Position numbers and translations under genes: made by a program
From: JAXDMK01 sp963765955
Lineage (GTDB): Bacteria > Actinomycetota > Acidimicrobiia > Acidimicrobiales > AC-14
Assembly (NCBI GenBank): GCA_963765955.1
Contig: CAVXYA010000004.1
Coordinates: forward strand, 62,001 to 126,000
Direction: 5' to 3'
DNA length: 64,000 nt
The notes under the pieces: generated by a model
Told to the model about the DNA's origin: nothing
The model's database searches: none
What the model saw: the letters and a program-made list of their open reading frames with translations, nothing else
In this document: positions 34,997 through 46,327 of the stretch, piece by piece
Layout: each line of letters begins with the position of its first letter
Numbering within the stretch: the stretch's first letter is position 1

Positions 34997-35491
34997 ATGG
35001 ACGCACACGAGGCGGGTGGCCTGTGGCTGCTGCGGGAGATGTGGGACTTTCCGAGCGGGGTGCCCGAGGACGACCGGATCGACTACCTCAAAGTGATCAT
35101 GGCCTGCGCCCAGGGCAGCGGTGAGCTGGTCCCGGCGGAGAAGGATTGGGTGATCGGCTACGGGGCGGCCTGTGGCGCCCACCAGAGCACGGTCGACGCC
35201 CTGGAGGCCTACCAAGGCGGCGAGGACGTCGTCGCCATCCTGGAGCGCAACATGCCGGTGGCGGAGACATGGGGCCGGGTCGCCGTCTTCGACGCCATCC
35301 GGGCGTCGGCGGCCGACGGCGCCCTGAACGACGACGAGCGGGACCAGATTCGGCGGATGGCGGAGCGGTTGGGCGTGAGCGCCGATACCGTCACCGCCAT
35401 CGAGGCCCTGTGCGAGGACGAGCAGGCGCTCAAGCGGCGCCGCATCGACCTCGTCTTCGGCTCCGACATCCCCTACCAGGATCCCGCCTGA
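34997..35491 (+). CDS. TerB-like (tellurite-resistance TerB fold) protein
   Basis: 164 residues, all-helical, acidic and soluble. It carries the TerB-type repeat DRIDYLKVIMACAQGSGELVPAEKDWVI and FDAIRASAADGALNDDERDQ, two DG/E-containing turns that resemble metal-binding EF-like loops. AAGGAGG precedes the ATG and a TACATT box lies near 34959. Members occur in stress clusters and as free-standing proteins; no other ter gene is nearby, so no role in tellurite resistance is claimed. Confidence 0.72.
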   Translation: MDAHEAGGLWLLREMWDFPSGVPEDDRIDYLKVIMACAQGSGELVPAEKDWVIGYGAACGAHQSTVDALEAYQGGEDVVAILERNMPVAETWGRVAVFDAIRASAADGALNDDERDQIRRMAERLGVSADTVTAIEALCEDEQALKRRRIDLVFGSDIPYQDPA

Positions 35492-35506
35492 CGGTCGACG
35501 TCCCCG

Positions 35507-35916
35507 ATGGACCCCGACGGCGTCATCCGGGCCCTCGACCTGCCCCCCATCCCGAGGGCGGGTGGTACCGGGAGACGTGGCGGGAGCCGGCGGTGACGGC
35601 CATCTACTACCTGCTGCGGGAGGGCGAGCGATCCCACTGGCACCGGGTCGACGCCACCGAAGTCTGGCATTTCTACGCCGGCGACCCCCTCGAGCTGTCG
35701 GTGGGCGCCGACCGCCACGTGCTCGGTCCCGACGTCGCCGCCGGCCAGCGACCCCAGCACGTGGTCGCGGCCGGGGAGTGGCAGTCGGCCCGGCCCCTCG
35801 GCCGATGGACGCTTGTCGGCTGCACCGTCTCCCCCGCTTTCGACTTCGCCGGCTTCGAGCTGGCGCCTCCGGATTGGGCGCCGCCGGGGTGGCAGCCCGA
35901 GGGCGGTGAAGTTTGA
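35507..35916 (+). pseudogene. Cupin (DUF985/Cupin_5 family), one frameshift
   Basis: Begins MDPDGVIRALDL at 35507. After the six-C run at 35543-35548 the frame shifts to PHPEGGWYRETWREPAVTAI, the DUF985 signature, and continues with GERSHWHRVDATEVWHFYAG, LGPDVAAGQRPQHVV and GCTVSPAFDFAGFELA. Adding one base in the C run restores a protein of about 137 residues with both cupin motifs and metal-type histidines. Family function is unclear (small-molecule or sugar binding). Confidence 0.7.
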
Positions 35917-35940
35917 CGTTTGGGCGGTCCTACATCTAGT

Positions 35941-35955
35941 TTTCGGGCGCCGAAA
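35941..35955. promoter_or_regulatory. Palindrome TTTCGGgcgCCGAAA at the dtxR-like start
   Basis: A perfect 6-bp inverted repeat with a 3-bp centre ends 1 nt before the ATG at 35957. Just upstream is TACATCT (about 35930), a possible -10. A dimeric regulator bound here would block transcription or the start codon, so autoregulation by the DtxR-like protein is plausible. Its sequence is not the classical iron box. Confidence 0.45.
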
Positions 35956-35956
35956 C

Positions 35957-36622
35957 ATGGAACCCGTCCTCTCGAAACCCGACCGCGAGGCGCTGAAAGC
36001 GCTGTACCGGATGTCGAACGAAGGCCACGACGCGTCCACCGGCGCCCTGGCCGAGGCGCTGGGCGTGGTTCCCGGCACCGCCACCGCCACCGTCAAGCGG
36101 CTGGCCGAGCGGGGCCTCCTGGTCCACAAGCTCTACAAGGGCGTCGAGCTGACGCCCCTCGGGCCGGTCGGCGGCGGTGGCCGCCATCCGCCGCCACCGC
36201 ATCGTCGAGCGCTTCCTGTCCGACATGCTCGGCTACGCCTGGAACGAGGCCGACCGCCTGGCCACCTCGTTCGAGCACGACCTGCCCCAGGAGGTGGAGG
36301 ACCGTCTGTTCGTGGCCCTCGACCGCCCGTCGTCGTGCCCCCACGGCTTCCCGATTCCCGAGCCGGAGACGGCCGACATCCCGTCGCTGCCCCCGCTGTA
36401 CGACCTCGAGCCGGGCGACTTCGCGGTGGTCGCCGTCCCCGGCTCCACCGATCCCGATGTGATCGAGTTCCTGGAGACCCTCGGGCTGCGGCCCGGCGTG
36501 CGTCTCGAAGTGCGTGAACGCCATCCCTTCGACGGCCCCATCGTGGTGCGGGTCGACGGGAAGGACCGACTCCTGGGCGAGAAGGTCGCCCACCAGATCT
36601 TTGTCAGGAAGGAGCTGTCGGC

Positions 36623-36626
<4 letters not shown>
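35957..36626 (+). pseudogene. DtxR/MntR-type metal-dependent regulator, one frameshift
   Basis: The N-terminal winged helix reads REALKALYRMSNEGHDASTG, LGVVPGTATATVKRLAERGL and LYKGVELTPLG. After GGG at 36161-36163 the frame changes and the dimerisation/metal domain follows: IRRHRIVERFLSDMLGYAWN, ADRLATSFEHDLPQEVEDRL and CPHGFPIP, the family's metal ligands. An SH3-like FeoA domain ends the protein (LEPGDFAVVAVPG). Removing one G restores about 222 residues, so this is probably an intact gene with a sequence error. Its stop overlaps the hppA ATG, so they are co-transcribed. No metal transporter lies nearby. Confidence 0.75.
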
Positions 36627-38926
<2,300 letters not shown>

Positions 38927-38967
38927 GCGCCTCGGAGTTCGGCCGGGCGGTCGCGGTCTGGGGCAGG

Positions 38968-38992
38968 AAAGGGGCGCTCAGCGCCCCTTTTT
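38968..38992 (+). terminator. Rho-independent terminator after hppA
   Basis: GGGGCGC (38971-38977), loop TCA, GCGCCCC (38981-38987) and five T. Flanking AAA/TTT can extend the stem to 10 bp. It ends the regulator-hppA operon and insulates the toxin-antitoxin pair. Confidence 0.88.
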
Positions 38993-39019
38993 CGCGCCCA
39001 GACTGGCGCCCACGGGGCG

Positions 39020-39025
39020 TACGAT
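39020..39025 (+). promoter_or_regulatory. -10 box TACGAT, leaderless promoter of the toxin-antitoxin pair
   Basis: TACGAT is followed by 6 nt (AAAAGT) and the antitoxin ATG at 39032. No ribosome site fits between, so the antitoxin is probably read from a leaderless mRNA. Confidence 0.55.
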
Positions 39026-39031
39026 AAAAGT

Positions 39032-39292
39032 ATGGCGAAGCGTAAGATCACCGTGACCGTCGACGAAGGGCTGGTCGAGCAGGCCCAGCGCCTCGGCGTC
39101 GAAAGCCTCTCCGCCGTCGTCAACGAGGCGTTGGCGGCTCACGTCGAACGGCTGGCTCGCAGGGCGGCCCTCCGTCGTCTGCTCGACGACTGGGATCTCG
39201 AGCACGGACCCGTGTCGGAGGAGGCCGCCGCCGAGGCACGCACGGCATTCGACGAGCTCGACGGCTCCGACGAAGGCCGGGGGGCGGCGTGA
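39032..39292 (+). CDS. VapB-type antitoxin
   Basis: 86 residues. The N-terminus KRKITVTVDEGLVEQAQRLG then LSAVVNEALAAHVERLA is a ribbon-helix-helix DNA-binding fold. The C-terminal half (WDLEHGPVSEEAAAEARTAF) is acidic and would wrap the toxin. It overlaps the PIN-domain gene by 4 nt, the standard antitoxin-first order, and lies directly on a leaderless promoter. It probably represses its own promoter with the toxin as co-repressor. Confidence 0.82.
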   Translation: MAKRKITVTVDEGLVEQAQRLGVESLSAVVNEALAAHVERLARRAALRRLLDDWDLEHGPVSEEAAAEARTAFDELDGSDEGRGAA

Positions 39293-39726
39293 CGCTCCCG
39301 GTGGTCCTCGATGCGGGAGGACTCGACTCGATCTGCGACCGTGAGCCACCTGCTTCGCTGCGGGCGCTGCTGCACGAGGCATGGGCCCGGGGGAGGGAGG
39401 TGCTCGTGCCCGCTGTCGTGTGCGCCGAGGTGTGCCGCGGTCTGCCCCGCACCCGCCGGGTGGAGGCGGCCGTCTCTCGTCGTGACGGTCCCGGGATCCA
39501 ACGGCCGCCGCTTTCCATCGTGGTCACCGACTTCGCCCTCGCCCGTCAGGTGGGTGCGGTGCTTCACGGCGCCGGCGCCGACAGTCGCGACATGGTGGAT
39601 GCCCACGTGGTCGCCGTCTGTGCCCTCCACGGTGGGGGGTTGGTCGTGACGAGCGACGGACCAGACATAGAACGGCTCGCACAGGCTGTCCCGTCGGCCC
39701 GGATTCTCACCCGCCGGGCCAGATGA
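39289..39726 (+). CDS. PIN-domain toxin, VapC type
   Basis: A 145-residue PIN ribonuclease. Acidic metal ligands are visible in VVLDAGGLDSI (near residue 8), PAVVCAEVCRG, DMVDAHVVAVCA and VVTSDGPDIERLA, the expected order of the D-E-D-D site. The GTG start overlaps the antitoxin stop (GTGA). Likely targets are tRNA or rRNA, as for other VapC proteins (family knowledge). Confidence 0.82.
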   Translation: MTLPVVLDAGGLDSICDREPPASLRALLHEAWARGREVLVPAVVCAEVCRGLPRTRRVEAAVSRRDGPGIQRPPLSIVVTDFALARQVGAVLHGAGADSRDMVDAHVVAVCALHGGGLVVTSDGPDIERLAQAVPSARILTRRAR

Positions 39727-39762
39727 TCCGGACGTCGGCCAGCGCCTGAACGGTTGCGGTCT

Positions 39763-40458
39763 CTAGGGCTGGGGCCGGTCGGCGTCGACGACCTCGTCGA
39801 CGCCGTCGTGCTGGTCCTTGCCCGCCTGGCCCGCCTTGCGCATCTTGAGCACCTCGAGGATTACGGGCACGAAGGAGACGGCGCCGATCACCAGGACGAT
39901 GGGCAGCAGGTACTTCTCGATCTCGGGCACCGACTCGCCGAGGGCGTAGCCGAGGGTAGTGACGCCCACCGCCCACAGGAACCCGCCCAGGACGTTGAAG
40001 GTGACGAACTTGCGGTAGTCCATCTGCCCCACCCCGGCCACCACCGGGGTGAACGTGCGGACGATGGGCACGAACCGGGCCAGGACGATCGTCTTCGAGC
40101 CATGCTCCTCGAAGTACAGGCGGGCCCGGTCCACGTTCTTCTGGTGGAAGAACCGGGAGTCCGGCCGCTTGAACACGGCCGGCCCGTACTTGCGACCGAT
40201 CACGTAGCCGACCTGGTCACCGGCCACCGCGGCCACGAAGCAGCCGGTGACGATGATCGGGAAGTTCAGATGCCCCTGGGAGGCCAGCAGCCCGGCCGTG
40301 AACAGCAGCGAGTCGCCGGGGAGGAAGAAGCCCGCCAGCAGCCCGGATTCGGCGAACACGATGACGAACAGGCCGATGGTGCCGAAGGCCTCGATCAGCG
40401 ATTTGGGGTCCACCGACAGACCGTACTTCGACCGAAACCGGCGGCCTCGCCGTCGCAC
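39763..40458 (-). CDS. DedA-family membrane protein
   Basis: A 231-residue protein of the DedA/SNARE-associated family, whose members flip undecaprenyl phosphate or other lipids. Signature pieces are FAESGLLAGFFLPGDSLLFT, GDQVGYVIGRKYGP, the FxRFVPxxRxFxP motif (ARFVPIVRTFTPVVAGVGQM) and NVLGGFLWAVGVTTLGY. Four to five hydrophobic segments and a charged C-terminal tail. GTG at 40458 is the likely start; upstream sequence in frame is Arg-rich shadow. Lies 17 nt downstream of the next gene on the same strand. Confidence 0.87.
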   Translation of the reverse strand: MRRRGRRFRSKYGLSVDPKSLIEAFGTIGLFVIVFAESGLLAGFFLPGDSLLFTAGLLASQGHLNFPIIVTGCFVAAVAGDQVGYVIGRKYGPAVFKRPDSRFFHQKNVDRARLYFEEHGSKTIVLARFVPIVRTFTPVVAGVGQMDYRKFVTFNVLGGFLWAVGVTTLGYALGESVPEIEKYLLPIVLVIGAVSFVPVILEVLKMRKAGQAGKDQHDGVDEVVDADRPQP

Positions 40459-40475
40459 CGGGTCGGCGGGTCGGC

Positions 40476-41381
40476 CTACTCGGGTCTGAGGCAGGGAGAT
40501 CGCGCCTCGAACTGCAGGCGATAGAACGTGCTCGGCCCATCGTCGAGGGCATTGAGGTCGGGCGCCGGGGAGACGGCGGCGGTGAAGGAGTAGGCCCCGT
40601 CGAAGGCGATGGCGTCTTTGGCCGGCACTGGTGAGCGCCTGGTGCCCGACACGTCGACGAAGTCGGTGGGTTTGACCTCGAACCCGGCGGCCTGCAGGAC
40701 GGTGCCGGCCTGTCCGACGAACCGCTCGGCGAAGTCGCCCGGAAGCTCCAGCCACAGGTCGTTCGGAGACCCGCCGGTGAGCGCCGACTCGGGGAAGCTG
40801 ACCAGCCGGACGAAGGACCAACCGACCCGCACCGCGCCGGTGTCGCGCCCGACGCCGTCGATGCAGCGAGAGACCACAGGTTCCACCGACGCCGCCAGCC
40901 GGGCCAGCTCGGGGAGACCGTCGAGGGTCAGCCGGTCGTCGCCCGGCGGGATGGGCTGGTAGCTCCCCCGACCGTCGTCACGGATGTCGGCGAGCAGGCC
41001 GTCGAGCACGGCGCGGCCCTCGGGCAGCGACACCAGGGGCGGGGCGTACCTCACCACTTGGGCCTCGAACAGGAGTGCGGCCGCTCCGACCGCCACCACC
41101 ACCCCCGGGACCAGGACCCAGTACGGGTGCACGCCGATAGCGCCCGTGGCCCACGGTCGGCACACGACCAGGAACACGACGAGCGTGACCCCCAGGACAA
41201 GGAAGAGGACAGCCGCGACCTTGAAGCCGTCGACGAACGCATGGGAGACGAGATCGTTCGGGAACGCTCGCGGGGATCCGAGCCGATCGCCCATCTCGGC
41301 CAACACGAACAGTCCGCCGAGGGCCACGACGGCCGCGGTGCTCAGGCCGATCCCCTGGACCTTGGCCAGATTGCGATCCAC
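40476..41381 (-). CDS. Uncharacterised membrane protein with three N-terminal helices
   Basis: 301 residues, family not recognised. Helices lie at about 12-28 (LSTAAVVALGGLFVLA), 52-74 (FKVAAVLFLVLGVTLVVFLV) and 86-106 (VLVPGVVVAVGAAALLFEA). A C-terminal exported or cytoplasmic domain of about 190 residues follows, with single Cys near each end and a strand-rich pattern. Start is GTG at 41381, divergent from topA by 132 bp, in which TACTCT at 41471 is a possible topA -10. Followed by dedA after 17 nt, so possibly one operon. Confidence 0.6.
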   Translation of the reverse strand: MDRNLAKVQGIGLSTAAVVALGGLFVLAEMGDRLGSPRAFPNDLVSHAFVDGFKVAAVLFLVLGVTLVVFLVVCRPWATGAIGVHPYWVLVPGVVVAVGAAALLFEAQVVRYAPPLVSLPEGRAVLDGLLADIRDDGRGSYQPIPPGDDRLTLDGLPELARLAASVEPVVSRCIDGVGRDTGAVRVGWSFVRLVSFPESALTGGSPNDLWLELPGDFAERFVGQAGTVLQAAGFEVKPTDFVDVSGTRRSPVPAKDAIAFDGAYSFTAAVSPAPDLNALDDGPSTFYRLQFEARSPCLRPE

Positions 41382-41513
41382 GGCTGATCGTCGTCCTTCC
41401 GCCGATCCGACAAGCCCGGGGGTGAGGCGAACCCCCCGATCAGGCGCGTTCGGCGCCTACCGCCAGACCGTACTCTTGACAGGAGGCCGTCCGGCCGTCG
41501 AGTCTCCTCCCCT

Positions 41514-44192
41514 GTGTCCAAACCCCTCGTCATCGTCGAATCGCCGGCCAAGGCCCGCACCATCGCCCGTTTTCTGGGCAGCGGCTACGTGGTGGAGTCG
41601 TCCGTGGGACACATCCGCGACCTGCCCCGGGGGGCCGACGAGGTTCCCACCGCTCTCAAGGGCGAGCCGTGGGCCCGCCTCGGCGTCGACGTCGACCGTG
41701 AGTTCGAGCCCCTCTACGTGGTGGCCAAGGACAAGAAGCAGGTAGTCACCAAGCTGAAGAAGCTGCTCAAGGACGCCGACGAGCTCTATCTCGCCACCGA
41801 CGAGGATCGCGAGGGGGAGTCCATCGCCTGGCACCTGCTGGAGGTGCTCTCGCCCCCCAAGCGGGTGGCGGTGCGGCGCATGGTGTTCCACGAGATCACC
41901 GCCCCCGCCATCCAGGCCGCCCTGGCCAACCCCCGCGACCTCGACAACCAACTGGTCGACGCCCAGGAGGCCCGTCGTATCCTCGACCGGCTCTACGGCT
42001 ACGAGGTGTCGCCCGTCCTGTGGCGCAAGGTCCTGCCCAAGCTGTCGGCGGGACGGGTCCAGAGCGTGGCCTGCCGCATCCTGGTGGAGCGGGAGCGGGC
42101 CCGGATGCGCTTCCGGACGGCTTCCTACTCGGGCGTCGAGGGCACGTTCGCCAAGGCCTCGTCAGCCGCGGCGACGACCGGACGCTTCGGCGCCACGCTG
42201 GTCAGCGTGGGCGGCATCCGGCTGGCCACGGGCAAGGACTTCGACGAGACCGGGCGCCTCGGTGGGGCCAGCAACGTCCTGGTCCTCGACCACGACGGGG
42301 CCGCGGGGCTGGCCGACCGCCTGGCCGGGGCCGACTTCACCGTGCGGTCGGTCGACGAGAAGCCCTACCGGCGCAGCCCGTACCCCCCGTTCATGACGTC
42401 GACCCTCCAGCAGGAGGCGGGCCGCAAGCTGCGCTACACCGCCCAGCGCACCATGTCCACCGCCCAGCGCCTGTACGAGAACGGCTACATCACCTACATG
42501 CGCACCGACAGCACCAACCTGTCGGAGACGGCGGTGGCCGCCGCCCGGCGCCAGGCGGCCGAGCTCTACGGCCCCGACTACGTGCCCGCCCAGCCCCGGC
42601 GCTACGAGAAGAAGGTCAAGAACGCCCAGGAGGCGCACGAGGCCATCCGTCCCGCGGGCGACAGCTTCCGCACCCCCGACCAGGTGGCCAAGGAGCTGGG
42701 CCCCGAGGAGCGGGCGCTGTACGAGCTGATCTGGAAGCGGACGGTGGCCTCGCAGATGGCCGACGCCCGGGGCCGAAGCATGCAGGTTCGACTGGGCGCC
42801 ACGTCGTCCGCCGGCGAGGACGCCGTCTTCAGCGCCGCCGGCAAGACCATCGAGTTCCCGGGGTTCCTGCGGGCCTACGTGGAGGGGTCCGACGACCCCG
42901 AGGCCGACCTCGAGGACCGTGAGGTGCGCCTGCCGGCGCTGGCGGCGGGCGACGCCATCGACGCCATCTCCCTCGATCCCAAGGACCACACCACGTCCCC
43001 CCCCGCCCGCTTCACCGAGGCATCGCTGGTCAAGGCCCTGGAGGAGATGGGCGTCGGCCGGCCGTCAACGTACGCGTCGATCCTGGGGACGGTCCAGGAC
43101 CGGGGCTACGTGTGGAAGAAGGGCACCGCCCTGGTGCCGTCCTGGACGGCCTTCGCCGTGGTCACCCTCCTCGAGCGGCACTTCACCGACCTCGTCGACT
43201 ACGCCTTCACCGCCCGCATGGAGGACGACCTCGACAGCATCGCCACCGGCTCGGAGAAGCGGGTGCCGTGGCTGTCCCGCTTCTACTTCGGCAACGGCGA
43301 CGGCGACGCCCGCCCCGGGCTCAAGGCCATGGTGAACGACCGCCTCGACGAGATCGACCCCCGCGAGGTCAACGCCATCCCCATCGGCAAGGACGCCGAG
43401 GGCCGCGACATCGCGGTGCGGGTGGGCAAGTACGGGCCCTACCTGTCCCGCGACGGTGAGACCGCGCCCGTTCCCGAGGGCATCGCCCCCGACGAGCTCA
43501 CGGTGGCGAAGGCGGCCGAGCTGCTGTCCAAGCCCAGTGGCGACCGGGTACTGGGCGCCGATCCGGTGACCGGGCTGCCCGTCATCGTCCGGGAGGGCCG
43601 CTACGGGCCCTACGTGCAGCTGGGCGACGCCGACGGGGGGGCCAAGTCCAAGCCCCGGACGGCCTCGTTGTTCAAGCGCATGTCGCTCGACACGCTCACC
43701 CTCGACGACGCCCTGCGGCTGCTCACCATCCCCCGCGTGCTGGGGAGCGACCCCACCGACGGCCAGGAGATCAGCGCCCAGAACGGCCGCTACGGGCCCT
43801 ACGTGAAGAAGGGCACCGAGAGCCGCAGCCTGGAGGACGAGGACCGCCTGCTCACCGTGACCCTCGACGAGGCGGTGGCCCTGTTGGCCGTGCCCAAGCA
43901 GCGAGGCGGACGAGCTGCGCCCGAGCCGCTCAAGGAGCTGGGCCCCGACCCGGTGTCGGGCGGGGTGGTCACGGTCCGGGAAGGCCGGTTCGGGCCCTAC
44001 GTCACCGACGGCACCACCAACGCGTCCCTCCGGGTGGGCGACGCGGTGGAGACGGTGACGCTCGAGCGGGCGGCCGAGCTGTTGCAGGTCCGCCGCGACC
44101 GGGGCCCGGCCACCCCCCGCCGGACCGCGGCCAGGAAGGCCCCGTCCAAGAAGGCATCCGCCAAACCACGGTCGGCGCGCCCCAAGTCCTAG
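41514..44192 (+). CDS. topA: DNA topoisomerase I
   Basis: An 892-residue type IA topoisomerase that relaxes negative supercoils. The TOPRIM domain opens with LVIVESPAKARTIARFL and has the acidic triad ATDEDREGE. The active-site Tyr lies in GYITYMRTDS (about 327). Instead of zinc fingers, the C-terminal third has four repeats with G-(K/R)-(Y/F)-GPY cores (VGKYGPYL, EGRYGPYV, NGRYGPYV, EGRFGPYV), and the tail is Lys/Ala/Ser-rich (KAPSKKASAKP), the actinobacterial arrangement. GTG start. Confidence 0.96.
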   Translation: MSKPLVIVESPAKARTIARFLGSGYVVESSVGHIRDLPRGADEVPTALKGEPWARLGVDVDREFEPLYVVAKDKKQVVTKLKKLLKDADELYLATDEDREGESIAWHLLEVLSPPKRVAVRRMVFHEITAPAIQAALANPRDLDNQLVDAQEARRILDRLYGYEVSPVLWRKVLPKLSAGRVQSVACRILVERERARMRFRTASYSGVEGTFAKASSAAATTGRFGATLVSVGGIRLATGKDFDETGRLGGASNVLVLDHDGAAGLADRLAGADFTVRSVDEKPYRRSPYPPFMTSTLQQEAGRKLRYTAQRTMSTAQRLYENGYITYMRTDSTNLSETAVAAARRQAAELYGPDYVPAQPRRYEKKVKNAQEAHEAIRPAGDSFRTPDQVAKELGPEERALYELIWKRTVASQMADARGRSMQVRLGATSSAGEDAVFSAAGKTIEFPGFLRAYVEGSDDPEADLEDREVRLPALAAGDAIDAISLDPKDHTTSPPARFTEASLVKALEEMGVGRPSTYASILGTVQDRGYVWKKGTALVPSWTAFAVVTLLERHFTDLVDYAFTARMEDDLDSIATGSEKRVPWLSRFYFGNGDGDARPGLKAMVNDRLDEIDPREVNAIPIGKDAEGRDIAVRVGKYGPYLSRDGETAPVPEGIAPDELTVAKAAELLSKPSGDRVLGADPVTGLPVIVREGRYGPYVQLGDADGGAKSKPRTASLFKRMSLDTLTLDDALRLLTIPRVLGSDPTDGQEISAQNGRYGPYVKKGTESRSLEDEDRLLTVTLDEAVALLAVPKQRGGRAAPEPLKELGPDPVSGGVVTVREGRFGPYVTDGTTNASLRVGDAVETVTLERAAELLQVRRDRGPATPRRTAARKAPSKKASAKPRSARPKS

Positions 44193-44201
44193 CCTGAGCC
44201 T

Positions 44202-45722
44202 GTGGTCGGCCCCGCGGAAGAGCCCCCCGTGGCCGACGAGCCAGCCACCACCGAGGAGGTGGCCATCACTCCCGGCGACCAGCTCCCCGGCGACAGGAGT
44301 GAGTCCCGCGACGGGCACGAGGTCGGCGACGGCCGAACCCCGGGGGGCGGGGCCGAACCCTTCCACGACGACCCCGAGACCCGGGGGCCGAGCCTGCTGG
44401 GGTCGAAGTCGTTCTTCCGGCTGTGGCTGGCCCAGGTGGTGTCGTCGCTGGGCGACTGGATCGGGCTGGTGGCGGTGCTGTCGATCACCGCCCGGGTGGG
44501 CGGCAGCTCCCCGGAGGCGGCCATCGCCCTGGTCATGAGTGCCCGGATGATCCCCGGGTTCTTCCTGGCGTCGCTGGGCGGGGTGCTGGTCGACCGTTGG
44601 GACCGCAAGAAGGTGATGGTCTTCTGCGACATCGGCCGGGGCCTCACCCTCGCCACCCTGCCCTTCGTCAAGACGGTCTGGGGCCTGTTCCTCGTCTCCC
44701 TGGTGCTGGAGCTGTTCACCCTGTTGTGGTCGCCGGCGAAGGAGGCGTCGGTGCCCAACCTGGTGAGTGTCGACAAGCTCCCGGCCGCCAACTCGTTCTC
44801 GCTGGCCGCCGCCTACGGGACGTTCCCGGTGGGGTCGGCGCTGTTCGCCTCCCTCACCAAGGTGTCCGAGTGGCTGGGCCGCGACTCCGGCCCCCTGCAC
44901 TTCCTGGAGCTGAACCAGGAGACGCTGGCCATCTACGTCGACGTCCTCACCTTCCTCACGTCGGCGTTCATCATCTCCACCCTCACCCTGGCCCGGCCCA
45001 AGGCTCCCCGGCGGCGGTCGGTGGCACCCCTCACCGACGCCCTCAACGAGGTCAAGGAGGGATGGCGGTTCATCGGCACCAGCCCCGTGGTGCGCTCGGT
45101 GATGGTGGGCCTGGGCACGGGCCTCATCGGCGGCGGGATGGTGGCGCCCCTCGGGCCGGTGTTCTCGACGGCGGTGCTCGACGCCGGCTCGGCCGGGTTC
45201 GCCCTCATGCTCACCGCCCTCGGCATGGGGCTGGCGGTGGGCGTGGTCGGGCTGTCGGTGGTGCAGAAGCACCTCCCCCACCAGCGGATCTTCCCCCTGG
45301 CCGTGCTGGGGGCGGGGGCGTGCATGCTCGCCGCCTCGTCGATGTCGAGCCTCGGCCTGTGCCTCACGTTCACCGCCGGGATGGGCGTGTGCGCGGGGGC
45401 GGTCTACGTCCTGGGCTTCACCATCCTCCAGGAGAACGTCGAGGACGAGCTCCGGGGCCGGATCTTCGCCGCCCTCTACACCCTTTCGCGGCTGTGCCTG
45501 CTCATCTCCCTGTCGCTGGCCCCGCTGCTGGCCGGGATCCTCGACAAGCTGTCGAGCCGCCTCCTCGACGGCCGGCTGAAGGTGGCCGGGCTCACCGTCG
45601 AACTGCCGGGGGTGCGGCTGACGCTCTGGATCGGAGCCGTCATCATCCTGGTCGCCGGCACCCTGGCCCTCAAGGCCCAGCAGCGGGCGGACGACGTCCG
45701 CACCGGCGACGAGGCCCGGTAG
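44202..45722 (+). CDS. MFS transporter with acidic N-terminal extension
   Basis: 506 residues. The first about 65 are acidic and probably disordered; then 12 hydrophobic segments with the MFS loop GGVLVDRWDRKKVMVFCDIG between helices 2 and 3. Motifs resemble drug or lysophospholipid exporters of the MFS_3 type (KEASVPNLVSVDKLPAANS). In actinobacteria a transporter of this type is often found between topA and tmk (from memory). It is 9 nt after topA and directly abuts tmk. Confidence 0.85.
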   Translation: MVGPAEEPPVADEPATTEEVAITPGDQLPGDRSESRDGHEVGDGRTPGGGAEPFHDDPETRGPSLLGSKSFFRLWLAQVVSSLGDWIGLVAVLSITARVGGSSPEAAIALVMSARMIPGFFLASLGGVLVDRWDRKKVMVFCDIGRGLTLATLPFVKTVWGLFLVSLVLELFTLLWSPAKEASVPNLVSVDKLPAANSFSLAAAYGTFPVGSALFASLTKVSEWLGRDSGPLHFLELNQETLAIYVDVLTFLTSAFIISTLTLARPKAPRRRSVAPLTDALNEVKEGWRFIGTSPVVRSVMVGLGTGLIGGGMVAPLGPVFSTAVLDAGSAGFALMLTALGMGLAVGVVGLSVVQKHLPHQRIFPLAVLGAGACMLAASSMSSLGLCLTFTAGMGVCAGAVYVLGFTILQENVEDELRGRIFAALYTLSRLCLLISLSLAPLLAGILDKLSSRLLDGRLKVAGLTVELPGVRLTLWIGAVIILVAGTLALKAQQRADDVRTGDEAR

Positions 45723-46327
45723 GTGGTGGACGGGCGGTTCATCGTCTTCGAGGGCGGTGAGGGGAGCGGCAAGTCGACCCAGGCCGCCTTGCTGGCGCAA
45801 CGGCTGGGCGCCGTCCTCACCCGGGAGCCGGGGGGACGGAGATCGGCACTCGGCTGCGGGAGGTGGTGCTGGGCGACGGGACGCGTGCGCTGGATGCCCG
45901 AGCGGAGGCCCTGCTGATGGCGGCCGACCGGGCCCAGCACGTGGCCGAGGTGGTGCGACCGGCGCTCGACGAGGGACGGACCGTGGTCAGCGACCGCTTC
46001 TCGGGGTCGACGCTCGCCTACCAGGGCTACGGCCGGGGACTCGACGCGGGCGAGCTGGCCTGGCTCTCGTCGTGGGCGGCGGACGGGCTCGAGCCCGACC
46101 TCGTCATGCTGCTCGACGTCGACCAGGAGCTGGCTGCCGCCCGCCGGTGCCGGCCCCGCGACCGGATGGAGGCGGCGGGCGACTCGTTCCACCAGCGGGT
46201 GGTGGCCGGTTACCTGGCCCTGGCCGCGGCCGATCCCGAACGGTGGGTCGTCGTCGACGGGGCGGGCACGGTCGAGGAGGTGGCCGAGCGGGTGTGGTCG
46301 GCCTTCCAGGCCTGGGCCGCCCGGTGA
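45723..46327 (+). pseudogene. tmk: Thymidylate kinase, frame broken at a G run (probably sequence error)
   Basis: dTMP kinase in two frames. The P-loop FEGGEGSGKSTQAALLAQRL and TREPGG are in the first; after the six-G run at 45830-45835, VVLGDGTRALDARAEALLMA, DRFSGSTLAYQGYGRGLD and the LID region RCRPRDRMEAAGD follow in another. Adding one G gives TREPGGTEIGTRLREVVLGD, the textbook sequence, and a protein of about 201 residues. Because tmk is essential, error is far likelier than loss. GTG start directly after the MFS stop; the TGA overlaps the holB GTG. Confidence 0.88.

Noticed and set aside
34997..35491. Tellurite resistance operon
   Set aside because: Only a TerB-like fold is present; no terA, terC, terD or related gene is adjacent.
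39754..40524. 256-codon plus-strand frame over the DedA gene
   Set aside because: Antisense to a DedA protein with all family motifs; His/Gln/Glu-rich shadow composition.
43065..45800. 911-codon open frame on the minus strand
   Set aside because: Antisense to topA and the MFS gene; composition typical of a shadow frame and no family motif.
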